DNA of 64,000 nucleotides from Candidatus Woesearchaeota archaeon (GCA_017608295.1 JAFCGF010000001.1:62001-126000); one strand, 5' to 3'; counted from the first letter of the stretch, positions 51,143 to 59,029 are shown. Numbers and translations are program-made. The notes: generated by a model from the sequence alone, not told the origin.

Positions 51143-51940
51143 ATGACTCAGAAAATATTGGACAACAAAGTGATTTTCATCACAGGTGCGTCTTCAGGTA
51201 TAGGCCGAGCTACTGCCAAGCTTTGTGCCTCTAAAGGAGGCACAGTAATTGTGACAGCAAGAAGGAAAGAATATCTGGAAAGTTTAGCATCTGAGATTTC
51301 ACATGCTGGGGGTAAAGTGTGCATCCACACAATGGATGTGACTTCAGATTCAGATGTTAAACGTGTGATTAGGTTGAGTATTGAGGAATTTGGCAGGATT
51401 GATGTCTTGATTAATAATGCAGGGAAATTAGTTCTTGGTCCAATCCATAAGACCTCAGTGAAGCAATTTGAAGACTTAATCAATGTTAACCTTCTTGGAG
51501 TGCACAGATGTTGTACTGCTGTAATCCCACATATGATTCAGAACAAATCAGGACACATCATTAATATTTCCTCGATTGTTGGACTCGTCCCTTATTCCCT
51601 TGGAAATGCATATGCTGCCTCAAAATCAGGTCTCGTTAGTTATTCACACTCCCTGAGAGCTGAGTTATTTCCTGCCGGGATTCACGTCTCTACTCTCTGC
51701 CCAGGCCAGGTCAAGACAGACATTAGGAAGATAGCGCACTCAGTATTAGACCGAGAGATAAGCAAGGGCTCTGCTCACATGATGCAATCTCCTGAGACAA
51801 TTGCAGCACAGATAGTGGGGTGCATACTTCAACCTAAAAGAACTAAAGTGAGTTCCATCTTGCTTTGGTTGTATTGGAAAGGCTATCAATTGATGCCTGG
51901 AGTTATGGAGTGGTTTGCCCGGAGAAACCTCACAAAGTAA
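51143..51940 (+). CDS. Short-chain dehydrogenase/reductase
   Basis: 265 residues with the classical SDR pattern: TGASSGIGRATAKL (NADP-type, with ARR at the end of strand 2), DVTSDSDV, NNAGK, INISSIVGLV (Ser) and YAASKSGLVSYS (Tyr, Lys). The C-terminal part (LLWLYWKGYQLMPGVMEWF) is hydrophobic and may attach to the membrane, as in lipid-acting SDRs. GGTG lies 8 bases before ATG 51143. AT-richer than its surroundings; transfer is likely. Confidence 0.88.
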   Translation: MTQKILDNKVIFITGASSGIGRATAKLCASKGGTVIVTARRKEYLESLASEISHAGGKVCIHTMDVTSDSDVKRVIRLSIEEFGRIDVLINNAGKLVLGPIHKTSVKQFEDLINVNLLGVHRCCTAVIPHMIQNKSGHIINISSIVGLVPYSLGNAYAASKSGLVSYSHSLRAELFPAGIHVSTLCPGQVKTDIRKIAHSVLDREISKGSAHMMQSPETIAAQIVGCILQPKRTKVSSILLWLYWKGYQLMPGVMEWFARRNLTK

Positions 51941-52037
51941 ATTTTCTCGACTTTTAGACGTAAATTTTATATAGTCCGTCACCACGCTAAGAGTTGGGCG
52001 CTTCTTGCGTCATCTAGAGGATAAAAGGGGGAATACG

Positions 52038-52316
52038 ATGCTGCGAATGAAAAGAGTAAGCGAAACCTACAATATGAAAGTCTTCACAGACACAGGCGAC
52101 TATTTTGGTGATGTCGAGGAAGCAATGCTCACCCAGCATAAAGTATCTGGCTGGAGAGTCCGCTCGACACGGAATTCTTATCTCAAGAAGGTTCTCGGAA
52201 GCGCAAAAGGCGTCATCGTGCCGCACCCGCTCGTGAAGAGTGTCGGCGACATTATGATTATCAACAAGAGCGCCATCCCCTCTTCTGGGCCAAGCGACAG
52301 GGACGAAGACGAGTAG
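52038..52316 (+). CDS. PRC-barrel domain protein
   Basis: 92 residues: KVFTDTGDYFGDVEEAMLTQHKVSGWRV forms the first part of a PRC barrel and VIVPHPLVKSVGDIMIINKS the second, followed by an acidic tail. Archaeal PRC proteins such as CdpB link to the division ring, but this assignment is family-level only. GGGGG precedes ATG 52038 by five bases; TATA-like ATTTTATATAG at 51965-51975 gives a leader of about 40 bases. Confidence 0.75.
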   Translation: MLRMKRVSETYNMKVFTDTGDYFGDVEEAMLTQHKVSGWRVRSTRNSYLKKVLGSAKGVIVPHPLVKSVGDIMIINKSAIPSSGPSDRDEDE

Positions 52317-52367
52317 GTCCTTTCATTGCGTTAATTTTTTAACAGCCCTAGTTTTCCTCCTATCCGC

Positions 52368-52438
52368 ACGGCTGTGATCTAGTGGTATGATTCGACCCTC
52401 CCAAGGTCGCTACCCGGGTTCGAATCCCGGCAGCCGTA
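52368..52438 (+). tRNA. tRNA-Gly(CCC), no intron
   Basis: Acceptor ACGGCTG pairs fully with CAGCCGT, discriminator A at 52438. D arm, anticodon stem CGACC/GGTCG with loop CTCCCAA (anticodon CCC) and T arm CCGGG-TTCGAAT-CCCGG are complete. The first pair is A1-U72, unusual for tRNA-Gly. The last 12 bases are repeated 63 bases downstream. Confidence 0.9.
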
Positions 52439-52501
52439 GTGAGCGAAGCGAACAAAGGCTGACGACCAGTCAAGCTTTGCTTGACGCTGCCGGCAGCCGT
52501 A
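52427..52501 (+). repeat. Direct repeat of the tRNA-Gly 3' end flanking a small hairpin insert
   Basis: CCGGCAGCCGTA occurs at 52427-52438 (tRNA end) and 52490-52501. Between the copies lie GAGCGAAGCG and the perfect hairpin GTCAAGC-TTT-GCTTGAC (52469-52485). The second copy is also part of the palindrome GCTGCCGGCAGC (52487-52498). Looks like an attachment-site duplication or the footprint of a short palindromic element; no integrase is nearby. Confidence 0.6.
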
Positions 52502-52569
52502 ATTCCCATATTTTCTCTCATTTTTTTCTCCGAACATTTAATAAGCCTTGACGCCCTACATCATGGCTC

Positions 52570-53628
52570 ATGAAACCAGACCAAAAGGCTTTTTCACAGA
52601 TAGCAGGGCACTTCAGGCAGCTCTTCCGCAAAGACGAGGGATCTTTTGTCGACATCCTCGGCCAGGACGCTGCGAAGGAACAGGTCAAGGCAGCGCTTCT
52701 CATGGACAGGCATCTGATTATCGTAGGTCCGCCAGGAGTGGGGAAGACAACACTTGCGAGGAATCTCGCCCGCGTCCTTCCTGAAGTGGAGGCGAATGAC
52801 TGTCCTTACCACTGCTCTCCAGGCAGTCCAATCTGCCCGCAGTGCGCCTCTGCTAAAGAAAAATTGAAGCGAAGAAGTATTGATGGTGAGGAGCGTTTTG
52901 TCCGTATTCAGGGCAGCCCAGACCTCACGGCTGAAGATCTTATCGGAGACATAGATCCCATCAAGGCGATGAAGTTCGGCCCGAGGAGCATAGAGGCTTT
53001 CACTTTAGGAAAACTGTTCAAGGCGAATAATGGTGTGTTGTTCTTCGATGAGATAAACCGCTGCCCACAGAAACTCCAGAATGCGCTGCTTCAGGTGCTG
53101 AGCGAAGGTAAAGTGACAATAGGCAGCTATGATGTCGATGTCCCGGCAAACTTTATCTTCATCGGCACGATGAACCCTGAAGATTCCTCAACCGAGCCTC
53201 TTTCAGCTGTATTCAAGGACCGGTTCGACCTCATCCACATGGATTATCCTGAGAGCCAGGAGATTGAGGAAGAGATTGCGGTCGAAAAAGGCAAGGAGCT
53301 TGTCAAGTTCCCTAAGGGGCTGCTATCTGCTGCGCTTGAGTTCGTGAGGTATCTTCGAACCCACAAGGACCTTGAAGGGAAGCCAAGCGTGCGCGCCTCT
53401 ATTGGGTTGTATGAGCGGGCACAGGGGCACGCCTACCTCGCTGGAAGAGACGCAGTGACAATAGAGGATGTCGAGGCAGCTGTCATCTCTGTATTGGCGC
53501 ACAGGCTCAAGCTCAAGCCGAACAAGCAATATATTACGTCACCAGAGGAATTCATCAGGCAGGAGTTCCGCTCATTCTCACAAAAAATGTCTACAGACAA
53601 GGAAGGCGGTCGCCTTCAACGCTCCTGA
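52570..53628 (+). CDS. MoxR/ChlI-type AAA+ ATPase
   Basis: 352 residues. Walker A GPPGVGKTTLARNLA near residue 54, Walker B GVLFFDEINRCP, sensor FIFIGTMNPEDSSTEPLSAVFKDRFD, and a C-terminal lid. After Walker A comes a Cys insert (CPYHC, CPQC) typical of archaeal ChlI-like proteins, probably binding zinc. These ATPases act as chaperones with a VWA protein, which is encoded directly downstream. TATA-like ATTTAATAAG at 52537-52546 gives a leaderless start. Confidence 0.88.
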   Translation: MKPDQKAFSQIAGHFRQLFRKDEGSFVDILGQDAAKEQVKAALLMDRHLIIVGPPGVGKTTLARNLARVLPEVEANDCPYHCSPGSPICPQCASAKEKLKRRSIDGEERFVRIQGSPDLTAEDLIGDIDPIKAMKFGPRSIEAFTLGKLFKANNGVLFFDEINRCPQKLQNALLQVLSEGKVTIGSYDVDVPANFIFIGTMNPEDSSTEPLSAVFKDRFDLIHMDYPESQEIEEEIAVEKGKELVKFPKGLLSAALEFVRYLRTHKDLEGKPSVRASIGLYERAQGHAYLAGRDAVTIEDVEAAVISVLAHRLKLKPNKQYITSPEEFIRQEFRSFSQKMSTDKEGGRLQRS

Positions 53629-53689
53629 TCTTGAAGAGCAGGAACTACAGGAGAGTGATTCAAAGGAGTCTTCGACAGGAGACAATGCT

Positions 53690-54787
53690 ATGAGTCTCAT
53701 CAAGCAGGAGGGCAAAGGTGGTGTGCAGTATGGCCAGATGATTCTTGATACCCTTAACCAAGCCATTGGCCCATTGACGCCAGACCTTATCTTCAAGAAT
53801 CTCGTGAAAGATTACAAGCTCGCAAAGCGCCTGATGGGAGAACGCTTCCTCAGGCTAGTCTCTGGCTATGCCCCTAATTACGTTGAAAAGAATATCCATA
53901 TCCCTGAATTCCAGCGTGAACTTAAGAAGAATATCGAGAACTCAGTTGAGAAGCTCGAAAAGGAAGGTCTCATCTCCAAGGAAGGAGATGTCATGAAGAA
54001 AGGGATGGAGCTTGCTGCGCTGTCTCTTTACATGGAAGAGCTGAGCGAGATGATTCCACGCGGCATGACTGGAACCCATACTCATCGGAAGCCCTCGCAT
54101 GATGGTGAGCGAGATGAGATAGTGCCATTCACAAGGGGACGCTATAAGGACCTTGCTGTGAGAGATAGCATCAAGCTTGCTCTCCGGCGCGGCCATCGTG
54201 CTCTCACCCCTAATGATTTGCGTTCGAACACGCGGGACAGCCGCGGCCAATGTTATCTTGTCTATGCACTTGATGCTTCTGGAAGCATGCGCGGAGAGAA
54301 GATAGCGATGTGCAAAAAGGCAGGTGTTGCATTGAGCTATCACGCGATACAGCAGCAGGATCATGTAGGTCTGATTGTGTTCGGGAGCGAGGTGAAAGAG
54401 AAGGTAGAGCCGGGCAAAGACTTCATGCATCTTCTCCATACCATCACCAAGATTCGCGCGAGAAACGAGACTAACATTGAGGATACTGTTAGGGAAGCCA
54501 TAGGGATGTTCCCCCGCGCCGAAGTGACGAAGCATCTGATGCTCATCACTGATGCCCTTCCCACCAGGGGAGAGACACCAGAGAAGAACACTCTTGAGGC
54601 AGTATCCCTCGCCCGCAGCCATGGAGTCACTATTTCAGTTATTGGTATCACCCTGGACCCGAAAGGGAAGGCCCTTGCTAGAAAAATTGCTGAACTTGGC
54701 GGGGGCCGCCTGTATATCGCAAAAACAGTGAAGGAACTCGGGCTGCTCGTGTTAGAAGATTACTATCATGCTACTGAAGCTAATTAG
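53690..54787 (+). CDS. VWA-domain protein paired with the MoxR-type ATPase
   Basis: 365 residues. The first 165 are helical; then comes a von Willebrand A domain with the metal site ALDASGSMRGEKI near residue 201 and LMLITDALPTRGE. The reading frame runs upstream into the ATPase gene, but the first possible start after that gene's stop is ATG 53690, with GGAG eight bases before it. MoxR-VWA pairs insert metals or remodel protein complexes; the client here is unknown. Confidence 0.86.
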   Translation: MSLIKQEGKGGVQYGQMILDTLNQAIGPLTPDLIFKNLVKDYKLAKRLMGERFLRLVSGYAPNYVEKNIHIPEFQRELKKNIENSVEKLEKEGLISKEGDVMKKGMELAALSLYMEELSEMIPRGMTGTHTHRKPSHDGERDEIVPFTRGRYKDLAVRDSIKLALRRGHRALTPNDLRSNTRDSRGQCYLVYALDASGSMRGEKIAMCKKAGVALSYHAIQQQDHVGLIVFGSEVKEKVEPGKDFMHLLHTITKIRARNETNIEDTVREAIGMFPRAEVTKHLMLITDALPTRGETPEKNTLEAVSLARSHGVTISVIGITLDPKGKALARKIAELGGGRLYIAKTVKELGLLVLEDYYHATEAN

Positions 54788-54790
54788 GCC

Positions 54791-55417
54791 CTACTTCTTC
54801 AGATAGGGCAGGATATTCCCCTCTTTCTCTGCCTTCTTGATGAGCCTTCCAGCGTAGAGCATTCTCTGGACAAAGCCGATGAATGCTATCACAGCCACAG
54901 TGCCAAGCGTCCACTGCACAATCTCTAAGGTGTAATTAGGGATAAAATTCGCAATTATCAGTCCGACGACAAGGAGGGTGAGGCGGTCCATCCTGTCGCC
55001 TAGCGCAGGCCAGTCGTGGTTGTCTGCCACAATTACCAGCCCGGACCTCGCCTTAGCATGGGAAACGAGCATGGAAGAAGCGAAGCAGAGGAATGCTAGC
55101 CTGAGATTGTTGTATGCGAACCCGAGATAGATGATTGCTTCAATGATTTTGTCCACCATCGCGTCCCAGTAGTTGCCAAAATAACTCTTTTGGCCTTTCG
55201 CTTCTGCGAAAGACCCGTCAAAACCGTCGATGAGCACAGCAACTGTGACGAAAATAGTGCCTAGGAAATAATCTTCACTTGACAGGAAATAGGCAGCGAC
55301 GATGCTGAAAGGGACAGCAAGGAATGTAAATTGTATGGCATTCAAGGGGAGGATTGCCAGCCCCTTACCAATTGCTCTCTGGAATGGCTTGGTGTGTCTT
55401 CGTATTAGGCTGAGCAT
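54791..55417 (-). CDS. CDP-alcohol phosphatidyltransferase (archaetidyl headgroup transferase)
   Basis: 208 residues with about six membrane helices and the motif DGFDGSFAEAKGQKSYFGNYWDAMVDK, i.e. DGxDG..A..G...D...D. The later SHAKARSGL and GDRMDRL segments fit the archaetidylinositol-phosphate-synthase-like group, but the headgroup cannot be decided. It follows the PHP gene by four bases, so they are an operon. It converges with the VWA gene, three bases apart. Confidence 0.85.
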   Translation of the reverse strand: MLSLIRRHTKPFQRAIGKGLAILPLNAIQFTFLAVPFSIVAAYFLSSEDYFLGTIFVTVAVLIDGFDGSFAEAKGQKSYFGNYWDAMVDKIIEAIIYLGFAYNNLRLAFLCFASSMLVSHAKARSGLVIVADNHDWPALGDRMDRLTLLVVGLIIANFIPNYTLEIVQWTLGTVAVIAFIGFVQRMLYAGRLIKKAEKEGNILPYLKK

Positions 55418-55421
55418 CTTT

Positions 55422-56099
55422 TCATCTCCGCAATCGCCTTAAGATGTTACGCACTTTGTTGATCCAGACATACCCTCTCCTTCCTGAGAGAATCAGTTTT
55501 CTCTTGAGCAGGGCTTCCTTGAATGTAAGGCTATCATCGAATTCCACCCAGGCATTCCCCATCTCGTTTTCGAAGTGGGCGTCACTTCCTGCAGTCATGG
55601 GCAAGTTGTGCTGTGCAGCTAATTTTTTTGCGAGCCGATTATCCAACCGGAATAGGCAGCGGGAATTGAATGCCTCGATGCCGTCGAAAAGCTTGATTTT
55701 CTCGTATTCCTCCTTCTGGATGCTTCTCCTCATGTTCTCACTCTTTACGATATGCCATATCGCACTGCTGAGAGTATTGAAGGGATGAGCCAGCACACAG
55801 AGTGCTTTCTGCTTTCGAACCTCAGCTACTACACTATTCACATCCCCGCGCGGGATTTCTTTCTTCACATAATAGACCAGGACGTGGCCAATGTCTGTCG
55901 AGACTTCTTCACCAACAATCACTTCGAAATCCTTGTCCTTATTGAGGCGTTTCACTTCCAGCGCGCCCGTGATGGTGTTATGGTCTGTTATGGCGATGCC
56001 ATTGAAGCCTAATTGCTTTGCGATTTCCAGAACCCTGTCTGGAGGGACAGCACCACAGCCAGAGTGGTTAGTGTGTATATGGATGCTATATCGTTTCAT
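55422..56099 (-). CDS. PHP-domain phosphoesterase
   Basis: 225 residues with the PHP metal motifs: YSIHIHTNHSG, ITDHNTITG, VIVGEEVST, LAHPFN, and MTAGSDAHFENEMG. The order matches TrpH/YciV-like phosphoesterases that act on nucleotides or short RNA. It is first of two genes with the headgroup transferase; no functional link is evident. Confidence 0.87.
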   Translation of the reverse strand: MKRYSIHIHTNHSGCGAVPPDRVLEIAKQLGFNGIAITDHNTITGALEVKRLNKDKDFEVIVGEEVSTDIGHVLVYYVKKEIPRGDVNSVVAEVRKQKALCVLAHPFNTLSSAIWHIVKSENMRRSIQKEEYEKIKLFDGIEAFNSRCLFRLDNRLAKKLAAQHNLPMTAGSDAHFENEMGNAWVEFDDSLTFKEALLKRKLILSGRRGYVWINKVRNILRRLRR

Positions 56100-56180
56100 T
56101 ACTATTATGGATTATGACTGACGTTATAAGGCTTTTGCAGTGCCGAAACCTTAAATAAGGGAAGTATGAAATGGAAGCGC

Positions 56181-57065
56181 ATGGAAGATATCAAGTCAAT
56201 CTCTGGCCCCTATCACGAACTGACAATGGAGATTAAGAAACGCATCGAGAAGCTTTCGTATGTGGACGCCTTCTGGATTCATGGCTCCCGTGCAGTCGGA
56301 AGGGGAACTGCTGATTCAGATATTGATTATACTATCATGGTCAAGGATGCTAAGAGCTACGAGGGTAAGTTGAAAGAACTCTTCGATGATCTGCTTGAAT
56401 GGGACGAGGTTCCCGGCTTTTTTCCTGAGCAGATGTGGCCGGTCGCAACCTGGAAGCAGCAGCAGAAGACATTCAGGGACGTTTCCCTACGCGTGTGCAC
56501 GACCGAGGACTTACTTCAGATGTTCGACAAGCTATTCTCATCTGAGAGAGTGAAATATCGCGGTGAGCGCTGGCTCGAGCCTTATCAAGACACACACTTC
56601 CTGCGGCTGCAAGGGGCTGCGCAGTTTCTGATTGTGGAGTCTTACCCTGTATACGATCCACATTCTCATCTAGAAAAGCTGAAGAAAAAAGTATCTGAAT
56701 TCCCTGATGAGCTTGCGTGGCAGATTGTGCGCGATTTCGTTGAGAAGCTGAAGATAAAACTGATGTGGCTCACTGATGACTGGACTCCAAAAAACAAATA
56801 CACCTTTGTGTCAGACATACGGGAGATTCTCTACTATATTGCGATTGCGCATTATGCCCGCAACAAGAGGTTCATGCAGAATGGCCTGAAGCGTTACGGC
56901 CGGGACATGGAAAATATGGATCCCAAAATAAAAGAGGATGTGGACAGGCTCTTTGCCATAGATGAGAAGTTCGGTGAGGAGAACAAGGCGCTCTATCTCC
57001 AGCGCATCATAGAGAAACTTGAGGGGAAGCTACAGATTGTGGAACCAGAGGGGCAGCCGGACTGA
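56181..57065 (+). CDS. Nucleotidyltransferase-fold protein
   Basis: 294 residues. The nucleotidyltransferase signature GSRAVGRGTADSDIDYTIM is at residues about 36-54, with a further acidic strand in VSLRVCTTEDLL. The C-terminal 150 residues are helical, similar to substrate-binding parts of aminoglycoside-type transferases (FLRLQGAAQFLIVESYPVYDP). TATA-like CTTAAATAAG at 56150-56159 predicts start at ATG 56181, not the earlier ATG 56166. Target unknown. Confidence 0.8.
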   Translation: MEDIKSISGPYHELTMEIKKRIEKLSYVDAFWIHGSRAVGRGTADSDIDYTIMVKDAKSYEGKLKELFDDLLEWDEVPGFFPEQMWPVATWKQQQKTFRDVSLRVCTTEDLLQMFDKLFSSERVKYRGERWLEPYQDTHFLRLQGAAQFLIVESYPVYDPHSHLEKLKKKVSEFPDELAWQIVRDFVEKLKIKLMWLTDDWTPKNKYTFVSDIREILYYIAIAHYARNKRFMQNGLKRYGRDMENMDPKIKEDVDRLFAIDEKFGEENKALYLQRIIEKLEGKLQIVEPEGQPD

Positions 57066-57121
57066 TTGTGTCGGCGTTATATACATAGCTTTTTTAATCA
57101 TATTTGAATCTCTTAGAGATA

Positions 57122-57667
57122 ATGATAGAAGATACTGAAGAGGATACCCTTGAGGGGCGCGTTGGCCCGATTCAGATATATACTGGAGATGCTGCAGGCA
57201 AAACAAGCGCAGCCCTCGGGAGGGCACTGCGCGCAATCGGCCACGGCCACAACGTTGTGATTGTGCAGTTTCTCAAGGGCCGTGAAGATATTGGAGAGTA
57301 CCTCATCAAGGACAGGCTATCCCCTGACTATGAGATTCATCAGTATGGAACAGAGTATTTCATCGACCCCTACAATCCAAGTGAGGAAGACAGAAAGTTG
57401 GCTGAGCAGTGTCTTGAGGACATCGAGGGTTTTCTCGCTGACGAGCCGGGTGTGCTTATTCTTGACGAGGTGTGCTACGCCTGCTCTTATGGGCTTGTTG
57501 ACGCTGAAGATATTGTCGAGCTGCTCAAGAATAAGCCGGAGAAGACCTATGTTATTCTCACTGGCAGGGACGCTCCCCAGGAACTTATTGACATCGCGGA
57601 CATCGCCACAGAGCTTGTTGACCTCAAAGAGCGCGACTGTACTGGCCAAGAGGGCGTAGAGTACTGA
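57122..57667 (+). CDS. cobO: Cob(I)yrinic acid a,c-diamide adenosyltransferase, CobA/CobO type
   Basis: ATP:corrinoid adenosyltransferase of the P-loop type. P loop IYTGDAAGKTSAALGRALRA near residue 18, VVIVQFLKG, VLILDEVCYACSYGLV and VILTGRDAP. 181 residues, normal. TATA-like TTTTTTTAATC near 57089-57099 predicts a leaderless start at ATG 57122. No other cobalamin gene is in the window, so salvage of imported corrinoid is more likely than synthesis; inference. Confidence 0.9.
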   Translation: MIEDTEEDTLEGRVGPIQIYTGDAAGKTSAALGRALRAIGHGHNVVIVQFLKGREDIGEYLIKDRLSPDYEIHQYGTEYFIDPYNPSEEDRKLAEQCLEDIEGFLADEPGVLILDEVCYACSYGLVDAEDIVELLKNKPEKTYVILTGRDAPQELIDIADIATELVDLKERDCTGQEGVEY

Positions 57668-57677
57668 ATGTAAGATT

Positions 57678-57728
57678 ATTGAAAACGTCATGGTTTAATA
57701 CCTCGCGCTTTAGCGCGACGTTTTCAAT
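57678..57728. repeat. Inverted repeat with nested hairpin (element 1)
   Basis: ATTGAAAACGTC (57678-57689) and GACGTTTTCAAT (57717-57728) form a perfect 12-pair stem enclosing CGCGC-TTTA-GCGCG (57704-57717). TTTAATACC precedes the inner hairpin, paralleled by GTTAATACC in element 2. It could end the adenosyltransferase transcript or be one end of a palindrome-rich mobile element. Confidence 0.75.
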
Positions 57729-57730
57729 TC

Positions 57731-57855
57731 CAAAAATCCGCTGTTAAGCGAAGAGCGTTAATACCCCTGCCTTTAGGCAGGGGATAACTGAAATCCAATG
57801 GATTTCAGGAATGGTAAACCGTAGGTTTACCATAACTCTGAGCAGCGGATTTTTG
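57731..57855. repeat. Inverted repeat enclosing three perfect hairpins (element 2)
   Basis: CAAAAATCCGCTG (57731-57743) pairs with CAGCGGATTTTTG (57843-57855), 13 pairs. Inside lie CCCCTGCC-TTTA-GGCAGGGG (57764-57783), CTGAAATCC-AAT-GGATTTCAG (57788-57808) and ATGGTAAACC-GTA-GGTTTACCAT (57811-57833). All stems are perfect. The layout suggests a multi-arm RNA or a transposase-less palindromic element of IS200/IS605 descent; no transposase is present. Confidence 0.8.
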
Positions 57856-57966
57856 TTATTCTTTACTGAGAATTATTCCATTGAATTTGAGCACTTCACC
57901 GCGCTTGCCGAGTTCTATGAGCTCTTCGAGCTCGTCTTTTTGGAGGATGATGTGTTCGTCTTTCAT
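57856..57966 (-). CDS. 36-residue microprotein
   Basis: Too short for routine calling. ATG 57964-57966 to TAA 57856-57858 encodes MKDEHIILQKDELEELIELG and 16 more residues ending IILSKE. A clear TATA box CTTATAAAC (57988-57996 on the minus strand) lies about 26 bases upstream, exactly the spacing of leaderless genes in this window. The peptide is amphipathic and charged. Its stop abuts the end of inverted repeat element 2. Function unknown. Confidence 0.5.
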   Translation of the reverse strand: MKDEHIILQKDELEELIELGKRGEVLKFNGIILSKE

Positions 57967-58090
57967 ATAAAAGGGGTCGTTGAAGTGTTTATAAGGATTG
58001 CTCCAGAAAAACCGGAAGATTTCCGGACTAGTTCTTTATCTGACCGGAAGAAATACTGCTTATCTTGGAGGGATTCCGGAGTGCGCGGAA

Positions 58091-58348
58091 CTAAAGGAGT
58101 TCCTCGATTTTCTTCTTGTCACCTGCTTTTTGCGGAGTTCCGCCGGCCTGCTGCATCTTTGCCGCTTCTTTTGTGAGGTCGACGCCAAGTTCCTGTAGTG
58201 CCTGGACATGCATCTGCATCAACTGCTCCACAATGCCGATGATACGGGCCATCTCCTGCCTCTCCTTTGCGAGGGTGCTTAACGCTCCCTTATGGAAGCC
58301 AATCTGCTCATCCTTGTTCATGTTCTGCTCGGGTTTTACTTTTGTCAT
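58091..58348 (-). CDS. Small helical protein of unknown function
   Basis: 85 residues, predicted mostly helical: DEQIGFHKGALSTLAKERQEM then IVEQLMQMHVQALQELGVDL and a basic-acidic tail. No family recognised; small coiled proteins like this are common in archaeal genomes. ATG 58346-58348 follows GGTGAT by four bases and TATA CTTATATAG near 58380-58388. GGAACT/AGTTCC flanks the stop and may end the transcript. Confidence 0.65.
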   Translation of the reverse strand: MTKVKPEQNMNKDEQIGFHKGALSTLAKERQEMARIIGIVEQLMQMHVQALQELGVDLTKEAAKMQQAGGTPQKAGDKKKIEELL

Positions 58349-58390
58349 GACTATCACCTTCCCTCGTGGGGGTTTGCTCGCTATATAAGG

Positions 58391-58525
58391 GTTTTGGTCG
58401 GAGAGACCCCAAAACGTTTTTAAACTGCCTTCGGTTTACCTCGAACGACCGGAAGGCAGTTAGAGGTTCAGCAACGAGCATCGTTGCTGTTACCTCGACG
58501 GTATTCATACTCGGAGGAATAATCA
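58391..58525 (+). promoter_or_regulatory. Multi-hairpin leader of the S6e gene
   Basis: Between the divergent small gene and rps6e are three strong inverted repeats: GTTTTGG/CCAAAAC with inner GGTC/GACC (about 58391-58414), AACTGCCTTC/GAAGGCAGTT (58423-58432, 58452-58461) and CAGCAACGA-GCA-TCGTTGCTG (58469-58489) flanked by GAGGT/ACCTC. TATA-like CTATATAAG (58381-58389) would put all but part of the first in the leader; TATA-like GTTTTTAAAC (58415-58424) would start transcription within the second. RBS GGAGG is at 58514-58518. Suggests autoregulation or a structured leader. Confidence 0.55.
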
Positions 58526-59029
58526 ATGGCAACATTTAAAGTGGTGATTTCCGACCCAACAACAGGAAAAAGCGAGCAGAAAGAAGTGACCGGAGACGCT
58601 GCGAAAGCGCTTTTAGGTAAGAAGATAGGCGAGACTGTTAAAGGAGAGCCATTTGAACTCCCTGGCAAGACTCTTGTGGTTAGGGGCGGCAGTGATTACT
58701 GCGGGTTCCCAATGAGATCAGACCTGCCTGGGACTGCCAGAAAGCGCATCCTCACTACCAAAGGCATAGGCTTCCGCGGTGGTCTAAAGGGTATCAGGCG
58801 CAGGAAGACTGTCGCGGGCAATACCATTCATTCCAAGATACATCAGATTAACCTTTCGATAGAGGTCGAGAAGCAGAAGAAGACCAAGAAGGAGAGGAAG
58901 GCTTCGAAAGCCAAGGGAAAGGCAAAGCCAAAGCCGGCTCCGAAGAAGGAAGTAAAGAAAGAAGAGAAGCCTGCTGAGCCTAAAAAGGAAGAAAAGCCTG
59001 CAGAGAAGCCAGAAGAAAAGAAGGAGTAA
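58526..59029 (+). CDS. rps6e: Ribosomal protein S6e
   Basis: Small-subunit protein S6e. The conserved core covers residues 1-125: FKVVISDPTTGKS, GKKIGETVKGE, RGGSDYCGFPMRSDLPGTARKRIL and GFRGGLKGIRRRKTVAGN. After it comes a tail of about 45 Lys/Glu/Pro/Ala residues (KPKPAPKKEVKKEEKPAEPK) not usual in archaeal S6e. GGAGG precedes ATG by seven bases. aIF2 gamma follows after seven bases. Confidence 0.94.
   Translation: MATFKVVISDPTTGKSEQKEVTGDAAKALLGKKIGETVKGEPFELPGKTLVVRGGSDYCGFPMRSDLPGTARKRILTTKGIGFRGGLKGIRRRKTVAGNTIHSKIHQINLSIEVEKQKKTKKERKASKAKGKAKPKPAPKKEVKKEEKPAEPKKEEKPAEKPEEKKE

Noticed and set aside
53468..53689. Longer N-terminus of the VWA protein
   Set aside because: It overlaps the ATPase gene out of frame, and composition there is that of a shifted frame.
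57811..58176. 121-residue plus-strand ORF over the palindromes
   Set aside because: Runs through hairpin DNA and antisense to two small genes with good promoters; sequence looks non-coding.
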